Source: Pseudoclavibacter soli DSM 23366
GTDB taxonomy: Bacteria > Actinomycetota > Actinomycetes > Actinomycetales > Microbacteriaceae
NCBI RefSeq assembly: GCF_000423505.1
Contig: NZ_AUIC01000007.1
Coordinates: 1 to 64,000, forward strand
Direction of reading: 5' to 3'
Length of the DNA stretch: 64,000 nucleotides
Of this stretch, positions 1-8,483 are shown piece by piece. The notes beneath the pieces are model-generated. The model saw only the letters and a program-made list of their open reading frames with translations. It was not told the origin of the DNA and searched no databases. The stretch's first letter is position 1; each line of letters begins with the position of its first letter. A program made the position numbers and the translations under genes.

Positions 1-1025
1 GGCCGAGTCTTACTGGTCATGCCGGCGATGTTGAGGTCTTCGATGAAGATCGCGTCATAGTCGCGCACGAGGGAGTTCGACCATTTCTGCTGCCGATCGG
101 CGACCGTGCGGCTGGCTTTGCCGGACAGGCGACTGATGGCTCTGGCGTGGGCACGGAATCGTTTCGACACCTGTCCACGGTAGTAGTCCTTGGTGGTCTT
201 GCCTGAGGCTTTGATCGCTCTGGCCTGGGCACGCTGATGCATGCGCACCAACCGGTCTGCGCGTTTGAGATCGTTCTTCGGCAGTCTCAGCATGGCCCCG
301 TCACTGGTGGCCACGGCAACTGCCACGCCCCGGTCGATGCCGACAGCCTTGTGTGTCGGTTGCCGTGTGATTGCCTGCGGGTCGTTGACGAACACGAGCT
401 CTCGTCGATCCCAGTTCACCCGCACGGACGTATACGCACGAACAGGCTCCGAGAGCCTGACATGGATGCGGATCACGAAACTCTCGCGCTTCCCCGAGGC
501 CGTGTACTGGCCCGGGTTCTGCCCCGTGATGAACACGATCCCGCTTCTGCGCCCAACCCGCTGGAAACGCGCATTCCTACCGTTGTTGTACCAACACGCG
601 AAGATGTCTGGAGAGTGCTTCCGAGACCGGAACCGGGGCATCCTGCCCGGATCCCTGCCCTGCTGCTTCAAAGTCTCACGCCGCTTGACGGCAGCGAACC
701 AATCCTGCCGCTCCAAACTGTCCGGGCTCTCCAACACTGCCGTTGGTACCGCTGCCGTCCACGACTGCGTCAACCTCGACAGCTTCGGGGTCCTCAGGTC
801 AGGCTCGCCACCAATGGGAACGAGATTCCCATCCTTGTCGTACCTGCAGCGACGCGAACGATGCATGTTGAACCGTGTCCGCCACGCACCGCACAACCAC
901 CGCATGAGCTCATCCGGATCACGCGAATACAACCGCTGCGAATCAGGGTCACTGTTATCAGACAGGCCGATGAACGGGCTCGCGCCCTTCACCGACACCC
1001 GCGTGATCCTGACCCGCTGACTCAC
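1..1025 (-). CDS. tnpB: TnpB-like RNA-guided nuclease (OrfB transposase), C-terminus cut by window
   Basis: The reverse strand reads through as a TnpB protein. The RuvC I motif is GIDRGVAVAVATSDG and the RuvC II motif is IFIEDLNIAGM, placing Asp and Glu of the RuvC site. Between them is the basic helical segment typical of the family. The zinc finger and last RuvC motif would lie beyond the left edge. The likely start is GTG at 1025, with GGAGG about 11 bases upstream and an in-frame stop further up. TnpB proteins are RNA-guided DNA nucleases that help the transposon persist. The reading frame is open over its visible length, so the gene may be functional. Confidence 0.88.
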   Translation of the reverse strand, partial: MSQRVRITRVSVKGASPFIGLSDNSDPDSQRLYSRDPDELMRWLCGAWRTRFNMHRSRRCRYDKDGNLVPIGGEPDLRTPKLSRLTQSWTAAVPTAVLESPDSLERQDWFAAVKRRETLKQQGRDPGRMPRFRSRKHSPDIFACWYNNGRNARFQRVGRRSGIVFITGQNPGQYTASGKRESFVIRIHVRLSEPVRAYTSVRVNWDRRELVFVNDPQAITRQPTHKAVGIDRGVAVAVATSDGAMLRLPKNDLKRADRLVRMHQRAQARAIKASGKTTKDYYRGQVSKRFRAHARAISRLSGKASRTVADRQQKWSNSLVRDYDAIFIEDLNIAGMTSKTR

Positions 1026-1061
1026 CGAAACCAGCCCCTCCAAAACTCTCTCACCACAGGA

Positions 1062-1069
1062 CTATGCGG
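1062..1069 (-). promoter_or_regulatory. CGCATAG box upstream of tnpB
   Basis: CCGCATAG reads toward tnpB, with its end 36 bases before the proposed GTG start. It matches the element-wide box found before many other genes. Whether it belongs to the IS or to the interrupted flank cannot be told. Confidence 0.45.
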
Positions 1070-1092
1070 CGGCCCTCAACGGACGCATTCCT

Positions 1093-1113
1093 CCCCACGG
1101 CTAAAGCCGGGGG
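1093..1113. repeat. IS subterminal hairpin
   Basis: CCCC at 1093-1096 pairs with GGGG at 1110-1113, and CGGCT at 1098-1102 pairs with AGCCG at 1105-1109. One unpaired A (1097) bulges and the loop is two bases. Stem-loops of this shape mark the ends of IS200/IS605-family elements and are recognised as single-stranded DNA by the Y1 transposase. Confidence 0.65.
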
Positions 1114-1121
1114 CACCCTGC

Positions 1122-1292
1122 TCACCCCTCACGGTGGTGCTCGGAGACGATTTCGCCAGCTTGCCAGCAGAAGGTTCGGATGTCTCCGAGGAGCTTGTCT
1201 CTGTCGTTATCGTTCAGCCCAATCTGGATCTCAGCTGGCGAGTGCTCGATCCTACCCCAGCGGCCATTTGCAGCGCGTGGCTGTTCGGTCAA
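1122..1292 (-). CDS. Small protein with the element's N-terminal G-x-[FW] module (56 aa)
   Basis: An open frame with a TTG start at 1292 overlaps the stop of the nucleotidyltransferase gene by four bases (TTGA). AGGA lies about seven bases upstream. The peptide contains NGRWGRIEHSPAEIQIGL, which matches the pattern G-x-[FW]-x(5-8)-E-[VIL]-x-L seen at the N-termini of four other proteins of this element. The last part is rich in Asp, Arg and Trp and shows no known fold. The overlap argues for co-translation with the nucleotidyltransferase. Function unknown. The main doubt is the rare start codon and short length. Confidence 0.5.
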   Translation of the reverse strand: MTEQPRAANGRWGRIEHSPAEIQIGLNDNDRDKLLGDIRTFCWQAGEIVSEHHREG

Positions 1293-1621
1293 AGCTGCAT
1301 CCTGTCAGCCCACGCATGTTCCAAACCAGAGCCAGCTATCTGCTCCGGCGAAACCCAACGAAGATCGAACCGCACTCCATACCGTTCGGAGAGATCGAGC
1401 GCTGCTTCAACGACGGCGAATCCACTGCCGTTGCCGCCCTCGACGAACAGGTCCACGTCTGAACCCGGCCGGTCGAGCCCGGTCAGGCAGGATCCGAAGA
1501 CATGGATGTTGTTGAAACCTCGAGCGTGCAGGAATTCCAAGATCTCATCACGATGGCTTTCGAGTACTTCAGATGGCCGTGCAGCGCTGACAACCGAAGA
1601 TACGTGCGTTCGGTCAGCCAT
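1289..1621 (-). CDS. Minimal nucleotidyltransferase (MNT domain)
   Basis: A 110-residue protein of the DNA polymerase beta superfamily. It holds the signature FGSCLTGLDRPGSDVDLFV, that is GSxxxG followed by SDxD; the two Asp bind Mg-NTP. A third carboxylate is likely in RFDLRWV. Proteins of this size act as antitoxins that AMPylate HEPN toxins, or as accessory enzymes in defence clusters. The ATG at 1621 has GGAGGT seven bases upstream. It follows the 1633-2160 gene by 11 bases and overlaps the 56-residue gene after it, so the three probably form one operon. No HEPN partner with an Rx4-6H motif is visible, which is unusual. Confidence 0.85.
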   Translation of the reverse strand: MADRTHVSSVVSAARPSEVLESHRDEILEFLHARGFNNIHVFGSCLTGLDRPGSDVDLFVEGGNGSGFAVVEAALDLSERYGVRFDLRWVSPEQIAGSGLEHAWADRMQL

Positions 1622-1632
1622 CCCTACCTCCC

Positions 1633-2160
1633 TCATTCCCGTCCCACTGCCTTCGTTCGTGATTCTATACCGCCACACAACCGTGCTGCCAGAGTGCTCG
1701 CGTCGAGCTCGCCTGAGGCGGTTTGACACAGCTTCTTCTCCGCGTCCCAGATGACCAGGCCGCCGGAGGTGTAGAGGCCAGCACTCAGCATCGCAGACAG
1801 GCCCGCATGCAGTCGATCTGCGGCCGCCCCGGAGCTTTCCCACTCGTGTGCGGACACGACGACCAAGAAACCGAGAGGCATTGGTGCGAGGTTCGCGGCA
1901 GAGGCCACCAGCTGCTCCAACCTGTTGCCGACATTCTTACCGAGGCTGCGGTCTATTCGGGTGCACAGAACTCCGAGGCTGTCGGCGGCCACATCTACCC
2001 GGCGGGTATAGAAGCGCCCCTTCAGCGGCACGCCGGTGCGGATGTGCCGGGCTCCGGCGCGTTCGAGTTCGCCCGCCGTCCATGTTCGCACCAGGTCGGC
2101 GTCGTGACCGGTGCGGACGTTTCCGTCTCCGGTCGATAGTGCTCGCGCAAGCTCTTCCAT
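1633..2160 (-). CDS. Uncharacterised protein, first gene of the MNT cluster
   Basis: A 175-residue soluble protein that I do not recognise with confidence. The middle (roughly residues 50-110) has alternating strands and a GKNVGNRLEQLVASAANL stretch. This is loosely like the FGNNxNNRxEEAxGxAxDL helix of XhoI/PaeR7I-type restriction nucleases, but no clear D-ExK active site is visible. The start at 2160 is well supported: a CCGCATAG box ends exactly nine bases before the ATG, as at other genes of this element. It heads an operon with the nucleotidyltransferase. Role in defence or toxin-antitoxin function is inference from that pairing only. Confidence 0.7.
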   Translation of the reverse strand: MEELARALSTGDGNVRTGHDADLVRTWTAGELERAGARHIRTGVPLKGRFYTRRVDVAADSLGVLCTRIDRSLGKNVGNRLEQLVASAANLAPMPLGFLVVVSAHEWESSGAAADRLHAGLSAMLSAGLYTSGGLVIWDAEKKLCQTASGELDASTLAARLCGGIESRTKAVGRE

Positions 2161-2169
2161 ATTCGGGGA

Positions 2170-2188
2170 CTATGCGGTCCGCGCACAC
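2170..2188. promoter_or_regulatory. Divergent promoter boxes: CCGCATAG (-) and GCGCACAC (+)
   Basis: On the minus strand CCGCATAG (2177-2170) is followed by nine bases and the ATG at 2160. On the plus strand GCGCACAC (2181-2188) is followed by eight bases and the ATG at 2197. The same two box classes face apart at 9708-9727. Confidence 0.7.
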
Positions 2189-2196
2189 AGGAGAGT

Positions 2197-2553
2197 ATGA
2201 CTATCATCGAACGTTTCCGAGCCCAACATCCGTCTCGCCGCATAAGTGTCTCTGGAGGGAATATGGACGAGCTCGACTACCTGCATGACGAGAACCGCGA
2301 TTTGCACCGACGGATTCACCTCGCGGCAGAGGCCGTCCGCCACCTGCACCCGGACACGGCAGTCAGCGAGCACGACCGCCAGTGGTGGGATCAGCTGTCG
2401 GCGGCAGTGCTGACCGTCTCCCACCCGCCGCGCTACGGCAACCTGCTCGACGACGGGGGCATCCGCTGGGCCGGCGGTTTCGCCGAGGCCGAGCGTATTC
2501 AGAACGAGCTCGGTCTACCGATGTTTATGGAGCCGTCGGGCGCACGCGCATAG
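2197..2553 (+). CDS. Hypothetical protein (118 aa)
   Basis: No family recognised. The protein is rich in His, Asp and Arg, mostly helical, and ends in a short Gly/Trp-containing segment. Two starts are possible: ATG 2197, eight bases after a GCGCACAC box, and ATG 2263, preceded by GGAGGG. I chose 2197 because the box spacing matches other genes. The stop codon TAG (2551-2553) lies inside the next CGCATAG box. It is divergent from the MNT cluster and upstream of the zinc-ribbon gene. Confidence 0.65.
   Translation: MTIIERFRAQHPSRRISVSGGNMDELDYLHDENRDLHRRIHLAAEAVRHLHPDTAVSEHDRQWWDQLSAAVLTVSHPPRYGNLLDDGGIRWAGGFAEAERIQNELGLPMFMEPSGARA
2547..2553 (+). promoter_or_regulatory. CGCATAG box overlapping a stop codon
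   Basis: The last three bases are the stop codon of the 2197 gene. A start point about ten bases downstream would give a short leader containing GGGAGGT before ATG 2588. Confidence 0.6.
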
Positions 2554-2587
2554 CCCGTAGCAACGATGCATGAGCGGGAGGTAGACA

Positions 2588-2983
2588 ATGGGCAATCGAC
2601 ACAATCCGCGCCGACAGGGGTTCTACGACCTCGTCAGCGAGGGCATGCTGCTGAGCATTCACTGTGAGGGGTGCGGATGCTGGTTCAAGTGGCGGGCCAC
2701 CGGGCACCCGAGGGTGAATCTGCCACCCTCGTATCACAGCCCCGCCTGCGGTGTGAAGCATCGGGAGTGGACGAAGAAGCAGCGAGCTATCGGCATGGCT
2801 TGCCGCCGTCCGGACAAACGCGTGTATATGACCGACCGCGATGCTCAGCTGGCCTGCGAAAGGCTCCGGAAAGAGACGGGGGAGCTGTTGCGTCCGTACC
2901 GCTGCCCGTGCGGCTGGCTGCACGTCGGCAGGCTGCACTATCGAATCTTGGAGACCCCGGGCGAGGCACATCGCGCCGCCTGA
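2588..2983 (+). CDS. Hypothetical zinc-ribbon protein (131 aa)
   Basis: The ATG at 2588 has GGGAGGT just upstream. The protein has an N-terminal CEGCGCWFKW segment, a later CGVKHREW, and a C-terminal YRCPCGWLHVGR motif. The paired Cys and His residues suggest one or two structural zinc sites, probably for nucleic-acid binding. The C-terminal CPCGWLH resembles small zinc-binding proteins common in actinobacterial phages and plasmids. Function unknown. It is followed by a box and the protease gene. Confidence 0.7.
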   Translation: MGNRHNPRRQGFYDLVSEGMLLSIHCEGCGCWFKWRATGHPRVNLPPSYHSPACGVKHREWTKKQRAIGMACRRPDKRVYMTDRDAQLACERLRKETGELLRPYRCPCGWLHVGRLHYRILETPGEAHRAA

Positions 2984-2988
2984 ACGCA

Positions 2989-2995
2989 CGCATAG
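2989..2995 (+). promoter_or_regulatory. CGCATAG box, nine bases before GTG 3005
   Basis: CGCATAG is followed by nine bases and then GTG, which fixes the start of the subtilisin-like protease and suggests a leaderless transcript. Confidence 0.65.
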
Positions 2996-3004
2996 CGCTC
3001 AGGT

Positions 3005-3889
3005 GTGCCCCGCCCCCGAACGCTCTGCTGCGCGATCGCCTGTGCGCTGTCATGTCTGCTGAGCGGATCAGCATCCGCTCCCGCCGACACAGTGTTACTG
3101 ACGGTGGATGCGTCGTGGGCGCGGGGGCTCGCGCAGATGCATGATACCGGCGCTACAGGGGCGGGGGTGACGGTCGCGATCGTCGACACTGCGGTGTCCA
3201 GCGCTCGCACCCACATAGATCAAATCTGGCCGAACACCTGTGGCGGTGATGCAGACACCGACGACGGTGTACTCGCGTGGCATGCCACCAGTGTTGCCCG
3301 GATCGTCTCATCGATTGCCCCGGACGCGCGCATCGAAGCTCACCCTGTCGGCACTGCCCGCCTGGACGGCACCATCGCCTGCAGCACCGACCGGACACGT
3401 GCATTTGCGCAGGCCGTCAACGAGTCTGCCGACGCGGACGTGATCGTGGTGACGTCTTCTGTAGGCCGATCTCCGGAGCTTGATGCCGCTGTGATCGCTG
3501 CCCAGCTGCGCGGCGCAACGATCGTTGCCGCTCGCCCCCAGACCAGTGTGTCGTCCGCGTCCTGGCTGTTCGACCTCCCCGGTGTGATCGGTGTCCAGGC
3601 AGTCGACGCATCCGGGGTGGTTCCCGATCAGTTGGCTGCCGACGACCCGGACATCGACGTCTCCGCTCAAGGTGTCGGCATGCCCGTTCTCGGAATGCGG
3701 TGGATGCCCGGGCTCCGAGACGGCACCTCTTTCGCCGCCCCGGTGGTGGCCGGGCTGATCGCTGCCAACAGGGCAGACGCATCCTGTGTGCTGGCCGCAG
3801 CCGCGGTCGGGTCTGCGATCAACCCGGCAACGGCGTCGCTTCTAGCGCCCCGCGCACAGTCTCCTGCAGACACAGCAGAAACGAACTGA
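3005..3889 (+). CDS. Exported subtilisin-like serine protease (S8, mycosin-like)
   Basis: A 294-residue protein with an N-terminal signal sequence (hydrophobic to about residue 24). The catalytic triad is intact: Asp61 in VAIVDTAV, His93 in WHATSVA, Ser242 in GTSFAAPVVAG. The oxyanion Asn region reads VVTSSVGRS (148-156), so the usual Asn seems replaced by Ser. It is shorter than most secreted subtilisins and has no visible propeptide or C-terminal anchor. The GTG start is chosen from the box nine bases upstream. Its stop is 13 bases before the methylase-helicase gene, so the two may be co-transcribed. Target unknown; processing of a surface or transfer protein is a guess. Confidence 0.85.
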   Translation: MPRPRTLCCAIACALSCLLSGSASAPADTVLLTVDASWARGLAQMHDTGATGAGVTVAIVDTAVSSARTHIDQIWPNTCGGDADTDDGVLAWHATSVARIVSSIAPDARIEAHPVGTARLDGTIACSTDRTRAFAQAVNESADADVIVVTSSVGRSPELDAAVIAAQLRGATIVAARPQTSVSSASWLFDLPGVIGVQAVDASGVVPDQLAADDPDIDVSAQGVGMPVLGMRWMPGLRDGTSFAAPVVAGLIAANRADASCVLAAAAVGSAINPATASLLAPRAQSPADTAETN

Positions 3890-3902
3890 CACAAGGAGCA
3901 TC

Positions 3903-6900
3903 ATGAGTAGGTTCACCCCATACCTCGACGCACTCGAACAGATGAGCACGCCGCATCCTGATGCTCGTATCGTTCGTGGCTGGCGTGGTTGGGGGCCGGT
4001 GGCTCCGCTGATCGACCGGATGCACGACCTTGAAGACACCACCCCGGACGTGGTGCGAATGCGTGAGCTCGGTGCGCTGTTCTCTCCGGAGAACATCGAC
4101 AATTCGTTCTACACGCCCGAAACAGTCATTGACGCCTGCTGGGAGCTGGCGAGCGCTACCGGCATTGACGGTGGCGCAGCGCTGGAGCCCGGGTGCGGGT
4201 CTGGTCTGTTCATTGCCGCCGACCCCGTTGGCTTCCACTGGACCGGCATTGAGTCGGATCCGCTGGCCGCGCGCATGGCTCGACTGCTCAACCCGGCAGC
4301 GGTAATCGCCGAGCGCCCATATGAGTCGCTGGTGCACGCGCCGGGTCGCTACGATCTGGTCATCGGGAATGTGCCGTTCGCAAACACTCGCGTCTGGGAC
4401 GAGCAGACACACCTGCCCAGCGACTCCGTCCACCAATACTTCATCACCCGCGCGCTGACAGAGCTGCGTCGCGACGGGCGCATGGTTGTGGTCGTCTCCC
4501 GTCACATGCTGGACGCATACAAGAACGCCGACGCCCTTGCCCGACACGGGTATCTGGAAACCGCTGTGCGCCTACCCTCCGGCGTCTTCGATGGCACGGA
4601 TGTCGTCGCCGACATTCTGGTGCTGCGCCCGGGCACGGACGACGCCTCCCGCCTGACCGGCTGGTTCGACTCGCATCCGGAGCTGGTCGCCGGCAAAGTC
4701 TCTGGGACCGGCTGGCATAACGGCATTCGTGTTGACGGCGATGCCACCGACATTCACACCGCACTGGGGCACGCACTCCAGATGGTCTCCCGTGCCCCGG
4801 CGCGAACACGTATCAGTGCGGATGTGCCGGATGCGCCCGTCGCGGTCGCTGACGCTGCAGGTCGTCCAATCGGGTCTTTCCAAATCACCGCCGACGGCAT
4901 CGTGGAGATCACCGCCGACGGCGCTGTCGGCGTACGCGAGTCGAAAGAGCTGCGTGCACTGGTGGAGCTGCGTGATCTCGCCATTCGGCTGCTGGACGCA
5001 GAGACGGCAGATACCCCAGACCTAGAGGCCATCCGTACTCAGACACGCGAAGCCTATGAAGCCTATGTCGCGCGCTGGGGTGCACTGGGGCGAGGCAACA
5101 TGTCGGAGGGACGAATCGACCCTGAGACAGGACTGGCACAGCTGAACTGGCGCCGCCCAGCCATGGGCGGGTTCCGCCGTGACCCTGACGCCGCACTGGT
5201 ACTAGCGCTCGAGGTGTTCGATCAGGATACGGGTGAGGCTCGCCCAGCGCCGATTCTCCTGCACCGTGTCAACCACGCGCCTGTCCCCGCAACCCACGCG
5301 GACACGCCAGCTGACGCGCTGGCAATCTCACGGGGTGAGGGCAGGGGAATCGATCTGGATCGCATCGCTGAGCTGCTCGGCACCGATGTGCCGACGGCAC
5401 TGGAGCAGCTGAGTGGACTGGTCTTCCGGGACCCGGTCAACGATGAACTGGTCACCGCAGACGAGTACCTCTCCGGGGACGTCGCCACCAAGCTCGCCGC
5501 AGCGGAAGCTGCTGGAGCCCATGCGAATGTCCTCGCGTTGCGTGAGGTGGTGCCGCCACGCCTGACCGAGCTGGATGTGACCGTGCGTCCGGGCGCCTCA
5601 TGGGTTCCCACCAGCGTCGTCTCAGATTTCACCGCGGAGGTGTTCGGGTCCCGCTCGAACGTCAGCCGGGAGGTGACCACCGGACGTTGGAGTGTTGAGG
5701 GTGGGTGGGCCGCCGGTGACGCTCGCATCCACTTTGGGACCGATGATCGGGATCCGCAGCAGCTGCTTGAGCATCTGCTGAACAACACGTCACCGGTGAT
5801 CGTCCGCGAGGTGCCGAACCCGGAAGACATGTGGGGGCGTCCGCTGAAGGTGCGTGACCAGCGCGCCACTCTGGCCTGCGAGGAGCAGATGGAGGCGATC
5901 TCGGCTCGGTTCACCACGTGGATGTGGGAGGACGGGGACCGGGCTGAGCGTGTCCTGGACATCTACAACGAACGCTTCAACTCATTCGTACCTCGAAGCT
6001 TTGACGGCTCATGGCTGAGCTTCCCCGGAATGTCCGCAGATTTCACCCCGTGGGATCACCAGCGCCGCATGGTCGAACGCGTGATCTCCCAGCCCCGAGT
6101 GCTGTGCGGGCATCCCGTCGGCGCCGGCAAGACCAGCACCTCCATCATGGCGGCGGTCACGCTGCGCCAACTGGGGCTGGCGAGCAAGCCACTGATCGCC
6201 GTACCCAACCACCTGCTGGAGCAGTACGCCCGTGAGGCCCATCAGCTGTATCCGACCGGACGCTTCCTCGTTGCGACCAAAGAGGACCTGAGCGCTGATC
6301 GCCGCAGGCTGTTCGCCGCCCGCTGCGCCACCGGTGACTGGGACGCGGTCATCATGACGCATCAGGCGTTCTCGTCCCTGCCCCTATCTGCCGCAGCAGA
6401 TGAGAGGGTCACTCAGCTGCAGTGCGATCAGGCGATGGATCGCGTCTACGCTGCCGGGCGAGTCAATGTCAAACGTGAGGAGAAGGCGATTCGCCGTTTT
6501 CGCACGAAAGCCCGGAAACTCTCCGACGGTGTCGCCGACGCGCAGCAGGTGATGTTCGACCAGCTCGGCGTCGACCACATCACCATCGACGAGGCGCACA
6601 TGTTCAAACGCCTTGACGTCGATGCCGGCCGGGATCAGGGGTTCGCCTCCGGATCGTCCAAGCGCGCTTGGGATCTGCAGCGCAAGATCGAGTGGCTGGC
6701 CAGCCGTCGCGGCGACCGCCCGGTGGTGGCTCTGATGACTGGCACGCCGTGGTCGAATTCGATCGTGGAGACGTTCGTCTGGCAACGCCTGCTCCAGCCA
6801 GATCGTCTGGTTCGTGCCGAGGTTGCCAACTTCCCGGCGTGGGCGGCGACGTTCGTGCGCTTCGAATCGCAGGTCGAGGTCTCACCGGACGGTTCGAGCT

Positions 6901-8483
6901 TCCGGCTGCAGCGACGCCCCGCAGTCATTCAGAACCTGCCCGAGCTGATGGGCATGTTCGCCGACGTCGCCGATGTGCTCACCCCGGAGCAGATCGGTCT
7001 CGCTCGTCCGGATCATACCGAGACCACTGTGGAGGTCGACCCCACCGACGAGCAGGATACGTTCGTGCGAGAACTGGCCGAGCGTTCGGAGAAGATCCAC
7101 AGCGGGTCGGTCGATCCTGCCGACGACAACATGCTGTTGGTGTGCAATGACGGTCGCAAGGTTGCACTGGATCCTCAGCTAGTCGGTCTGGCCGATGTGA
7201 GCCCGAAAGTCGATGCAGCGGTCGAGCGCATCGCCCGCATCTGGTCGGACACTCGCGAGCGCGTCTACGGCAGTAGAGTCAAGCCCGGTGCACTGCAGGT
7301 GGTCTTCTGCGATCTCGGCACTCCCGGTGACCGCGGCGACCAGACGTACGGGCGTCTGCGATCAGGACTGGTTGCCGCCGGTGTGCCGGCCGAGCAGATC
7401 AGGTTCATTCACGATGCGCGCACTGGGCGTCAGCGGGATGCCCTGTTCCAGCAGTGTCGGGACGGCGATGTTGCTGTGTTGATCGGCTCCACAGAGAAGA
7501 TGGGGACGGGGACAAACATCCAGGATCGCTTGGTGGCTGTGCATCATATGGACCCGCCGTGGCGCCCGTCTGACATCACCCAGAGGGAGGGGCGTGCACT
7601 GCGCCCGGGCAACCTCAACGACCATGTTGAGATCTATCGGTATGTCGCCCGTGGCACTTTTGACTCGTACAGCTTCCAGACGCTGGAACGGAAAGCCCGG
7701 TTCATCGCCCAGCTGATGAGTGCCTCATCCGGCCAGCGTGAGGTCGAGGACATTGCCGAGGCGGTGCTCACATTCTCTCAGGTCAAGGCGATCGCCACCG
7801 GCAATCCGATGCTGCTGGAGCATGCCCGGCTCCGCTCTGAGGTTCGTCGACTTCAGGTGCTGCGCGCGGTGCAGTCTCAAGGTGCAGCGAGGGCTCGCAA
7901 GGAGTCGGGTGCACTTGCGTCCGAAGCGAAACGACTCGGCACTGAAGCTCGCGCATATGAGACGCTTCTGCGGCGCATCCAGCCGGCGCCCGAGGATCCC
8001 CGCGCCGAGCGTGAGCGCTTCGTATGGGCGCTGCGGAGGATGTTCGAATATAACGCCGGGTACGCGAGTGCGACCGTTCGCGGCATCAGCGTCGACCTCT
8101 CCCGCCCCGTCCCGGGCGCACCCGTAACGATGAGGACGCGCATCGGGTCGATCACACTGGAGATCGGCACATTCACCTCTCGCGGATCGGATGCCGAACG
8201 TGCGGCCACCTCCGCACGACGGATCTTCGACGCATGGGTGACGCGGTCGGTCGATGCCGAGGCAATCGAGACCCTGCATGCACGTTCAGCTGGTGCCCTC
8301 GCACAGTCTGATGAGCGGGCACGTGCGGCTGAGAACTTCGTGTTCGCCCAGCAGGTTCAGCTTGACCAGTGTGTTCGTGATCTCGCAGCGGTGGAACGCG
8401 CGCTGGAAGCGGCTGCCGCACCTGCCGAGATTCCGAACGAACCGGCGGTGGGCGCCCCGGAGAAAATAAAGGTGGCAGCATGA
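3903..8483 (+). CDS. N6-adenine DNA methyltransferase / SNF2-type helicase fusion (DarB-like)
   Basis: A 1526-residue protein. The N-terminus is a class I methyltransferase: motif I EPGCGSGLF (95-103) binds S-adenosylmethionine, and motif IV is NVPF (156-159) in place of the common NPPY/F. The C-terminal half is a superfamily 2 helicase: Walker A GHPVGAGKTS (about 737-746), DEAH (896-899), MTGTPWSN (motif III), and QREGRALRPGN (from 1227, motif VI). A helical tail of about 250 residues follows. Such fusions occur in phage P1 DarB and on many conjugative elements, where they are linked to antirestriction or DNA modification during transfer. RBS AAGGAG precedes ATG 3903. The last gene bases overlap the next start (8480) by four. 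Confidence 0.88.
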   Translation: MSRFTPYLDALEQMSTPHPDARIVRGWRGWGPVAPLIDRMHDLEDTTPDVVRMRELGALFSPENIDNSFYTPETVIDACWELASATGIDGGAALEPGCGSGLFIAADPVGFHWTGIESDPLAARMARLLNPAAVIAERPYESLVHAPGRYDLVIGNVPFANTRVWDEQTHLPSDSVHQYFITRALTELRRDGRMVVVVSRHMLDAYKNADALARHGYLETAVRLPSGVFDGTDVVADILVLRPGTDDASRLTGWFDSHPELVAGKVSGTGWHNGIRVDGDATDIHTALGHALQMVSRAPARTRISADVPDAPVAVADAAGRPIGSFQITADGIVEITADGAVGVRESKELRALVELRDLAIRLLDAETADTPDLEAIRTQTREAYEAYVARWGALGRGNMSEGRIDPETGLAQLNWRRPAMGGFRRDPDAALVLALEVFDQDTGEARPAPILLHRVNHAPVPATHADTPADALAISRGEGRGIDLDRIAELLGTDVPTALEQLSGLVFRDPVNDELVTADEYLSGDVATKLAAAEAAGAHANVLALREVVPPRLTELDVTVRPGASWVPTSVVSDFTAEVFGSRSNVSREVTTGRWSVEGGWAAGDARIHFGTDDRDPQQLLEHLLNNTSPVIVREVPNPEDMWGRPLKVRDQRATLACEEQMEAISARFTTWMWEDGDRAERVLDIYNERFNSFVPRSFDGSWLSFPGMSADFTPWDHQRRMVERVISQPRVLCGHPVGAGKTSTSIMAAVTLRQLGLASKPLIAVPNHLLEQYAREAHQLYPTGRFLVATKEDLSADRRRLFAARCATGDWDAVIMTHQAFSSLPLSAAADERVTQLQCDQAMDRVYAAGRVNVKREEKAIRRFRTKARKLSDGVADAQQVMFDQLGVDHITIDEAHMFKRLDVDAGRDQGFASGSSKRAWDLQRKIEWLASRRGDRPVVALMTGTPWSNSIVETFVWQRLLQPDRLVRAEVANFPAWAATFVRFESQVEVSPDGSSFRLQRRPAVIQNLPELMGMFADVADVLTPEQIGLARPDHTETTVEVDPTDEQDTFVRELAERSEKIHSGSVDPADDNMLLVCNDGRKVALDPQLVGLADVSPKVDAAVERIARIWSDTRERVYGSRVKPGALQVVFCDLGTPGDRGDQTYGRLRSGLVAAGVPAEQIRFIHDARTGRQRDALFQQCRDGDVAVLIGSTEKMGTGTNIQDRLVAVHHMDPPWRPSDITQREGRALRPGNLNDHVEIYRYVARGTFDSYSFQTLERKARFIAQLMSASSGQREVEDIAEAVLTFSQVKAIATGNPMLLEHARLRSEVRRLQVLRAVQSQGAARARKESGALASEAKRLGTEARAYETLLRRIQPAPEDPRAERERFVWALRRMFEYNAGYASATVRGISVDLSRPVPGAPVTMRTRIGSITLEIGTFTSRGSDAERAATSARRIFDAWVTRSVDAEAIETLHARSAGALAQSDERARAAENFVFAQQVQLDQCVRDLAAVERALEAAAAPAEIPNEPAVGAPEKIKVAA

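Larger units (their letters stand above)
1..1118 (-). mobile_element. IS200/IS605-family (tnpB-only, IS1341-type) insertion sequence, partial
   Basis: A tnpB gene runs off the left edge, and a subterminal hairpin typical of this family lies upstream of it at 1093-1113. No tnpA (Y1 transposase) is visible beside the tnpB start. The far end, where the guide RNA would overlap the tnpB 3' end, is outside the window. The copy appears to have landed just beyond the stop codon (1122) of a small gene in the nucleotidyltransferase cluster. Confidence 0.75.

Noticed and set aside
237-1754. 505-codon plus-strand frame
   Set aside because: It runs antisense to tnpB, the nucleotidyltransferase and its neighbours, all of which show real protein motifs and start signals. 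Its composition is that of a shadow frame.
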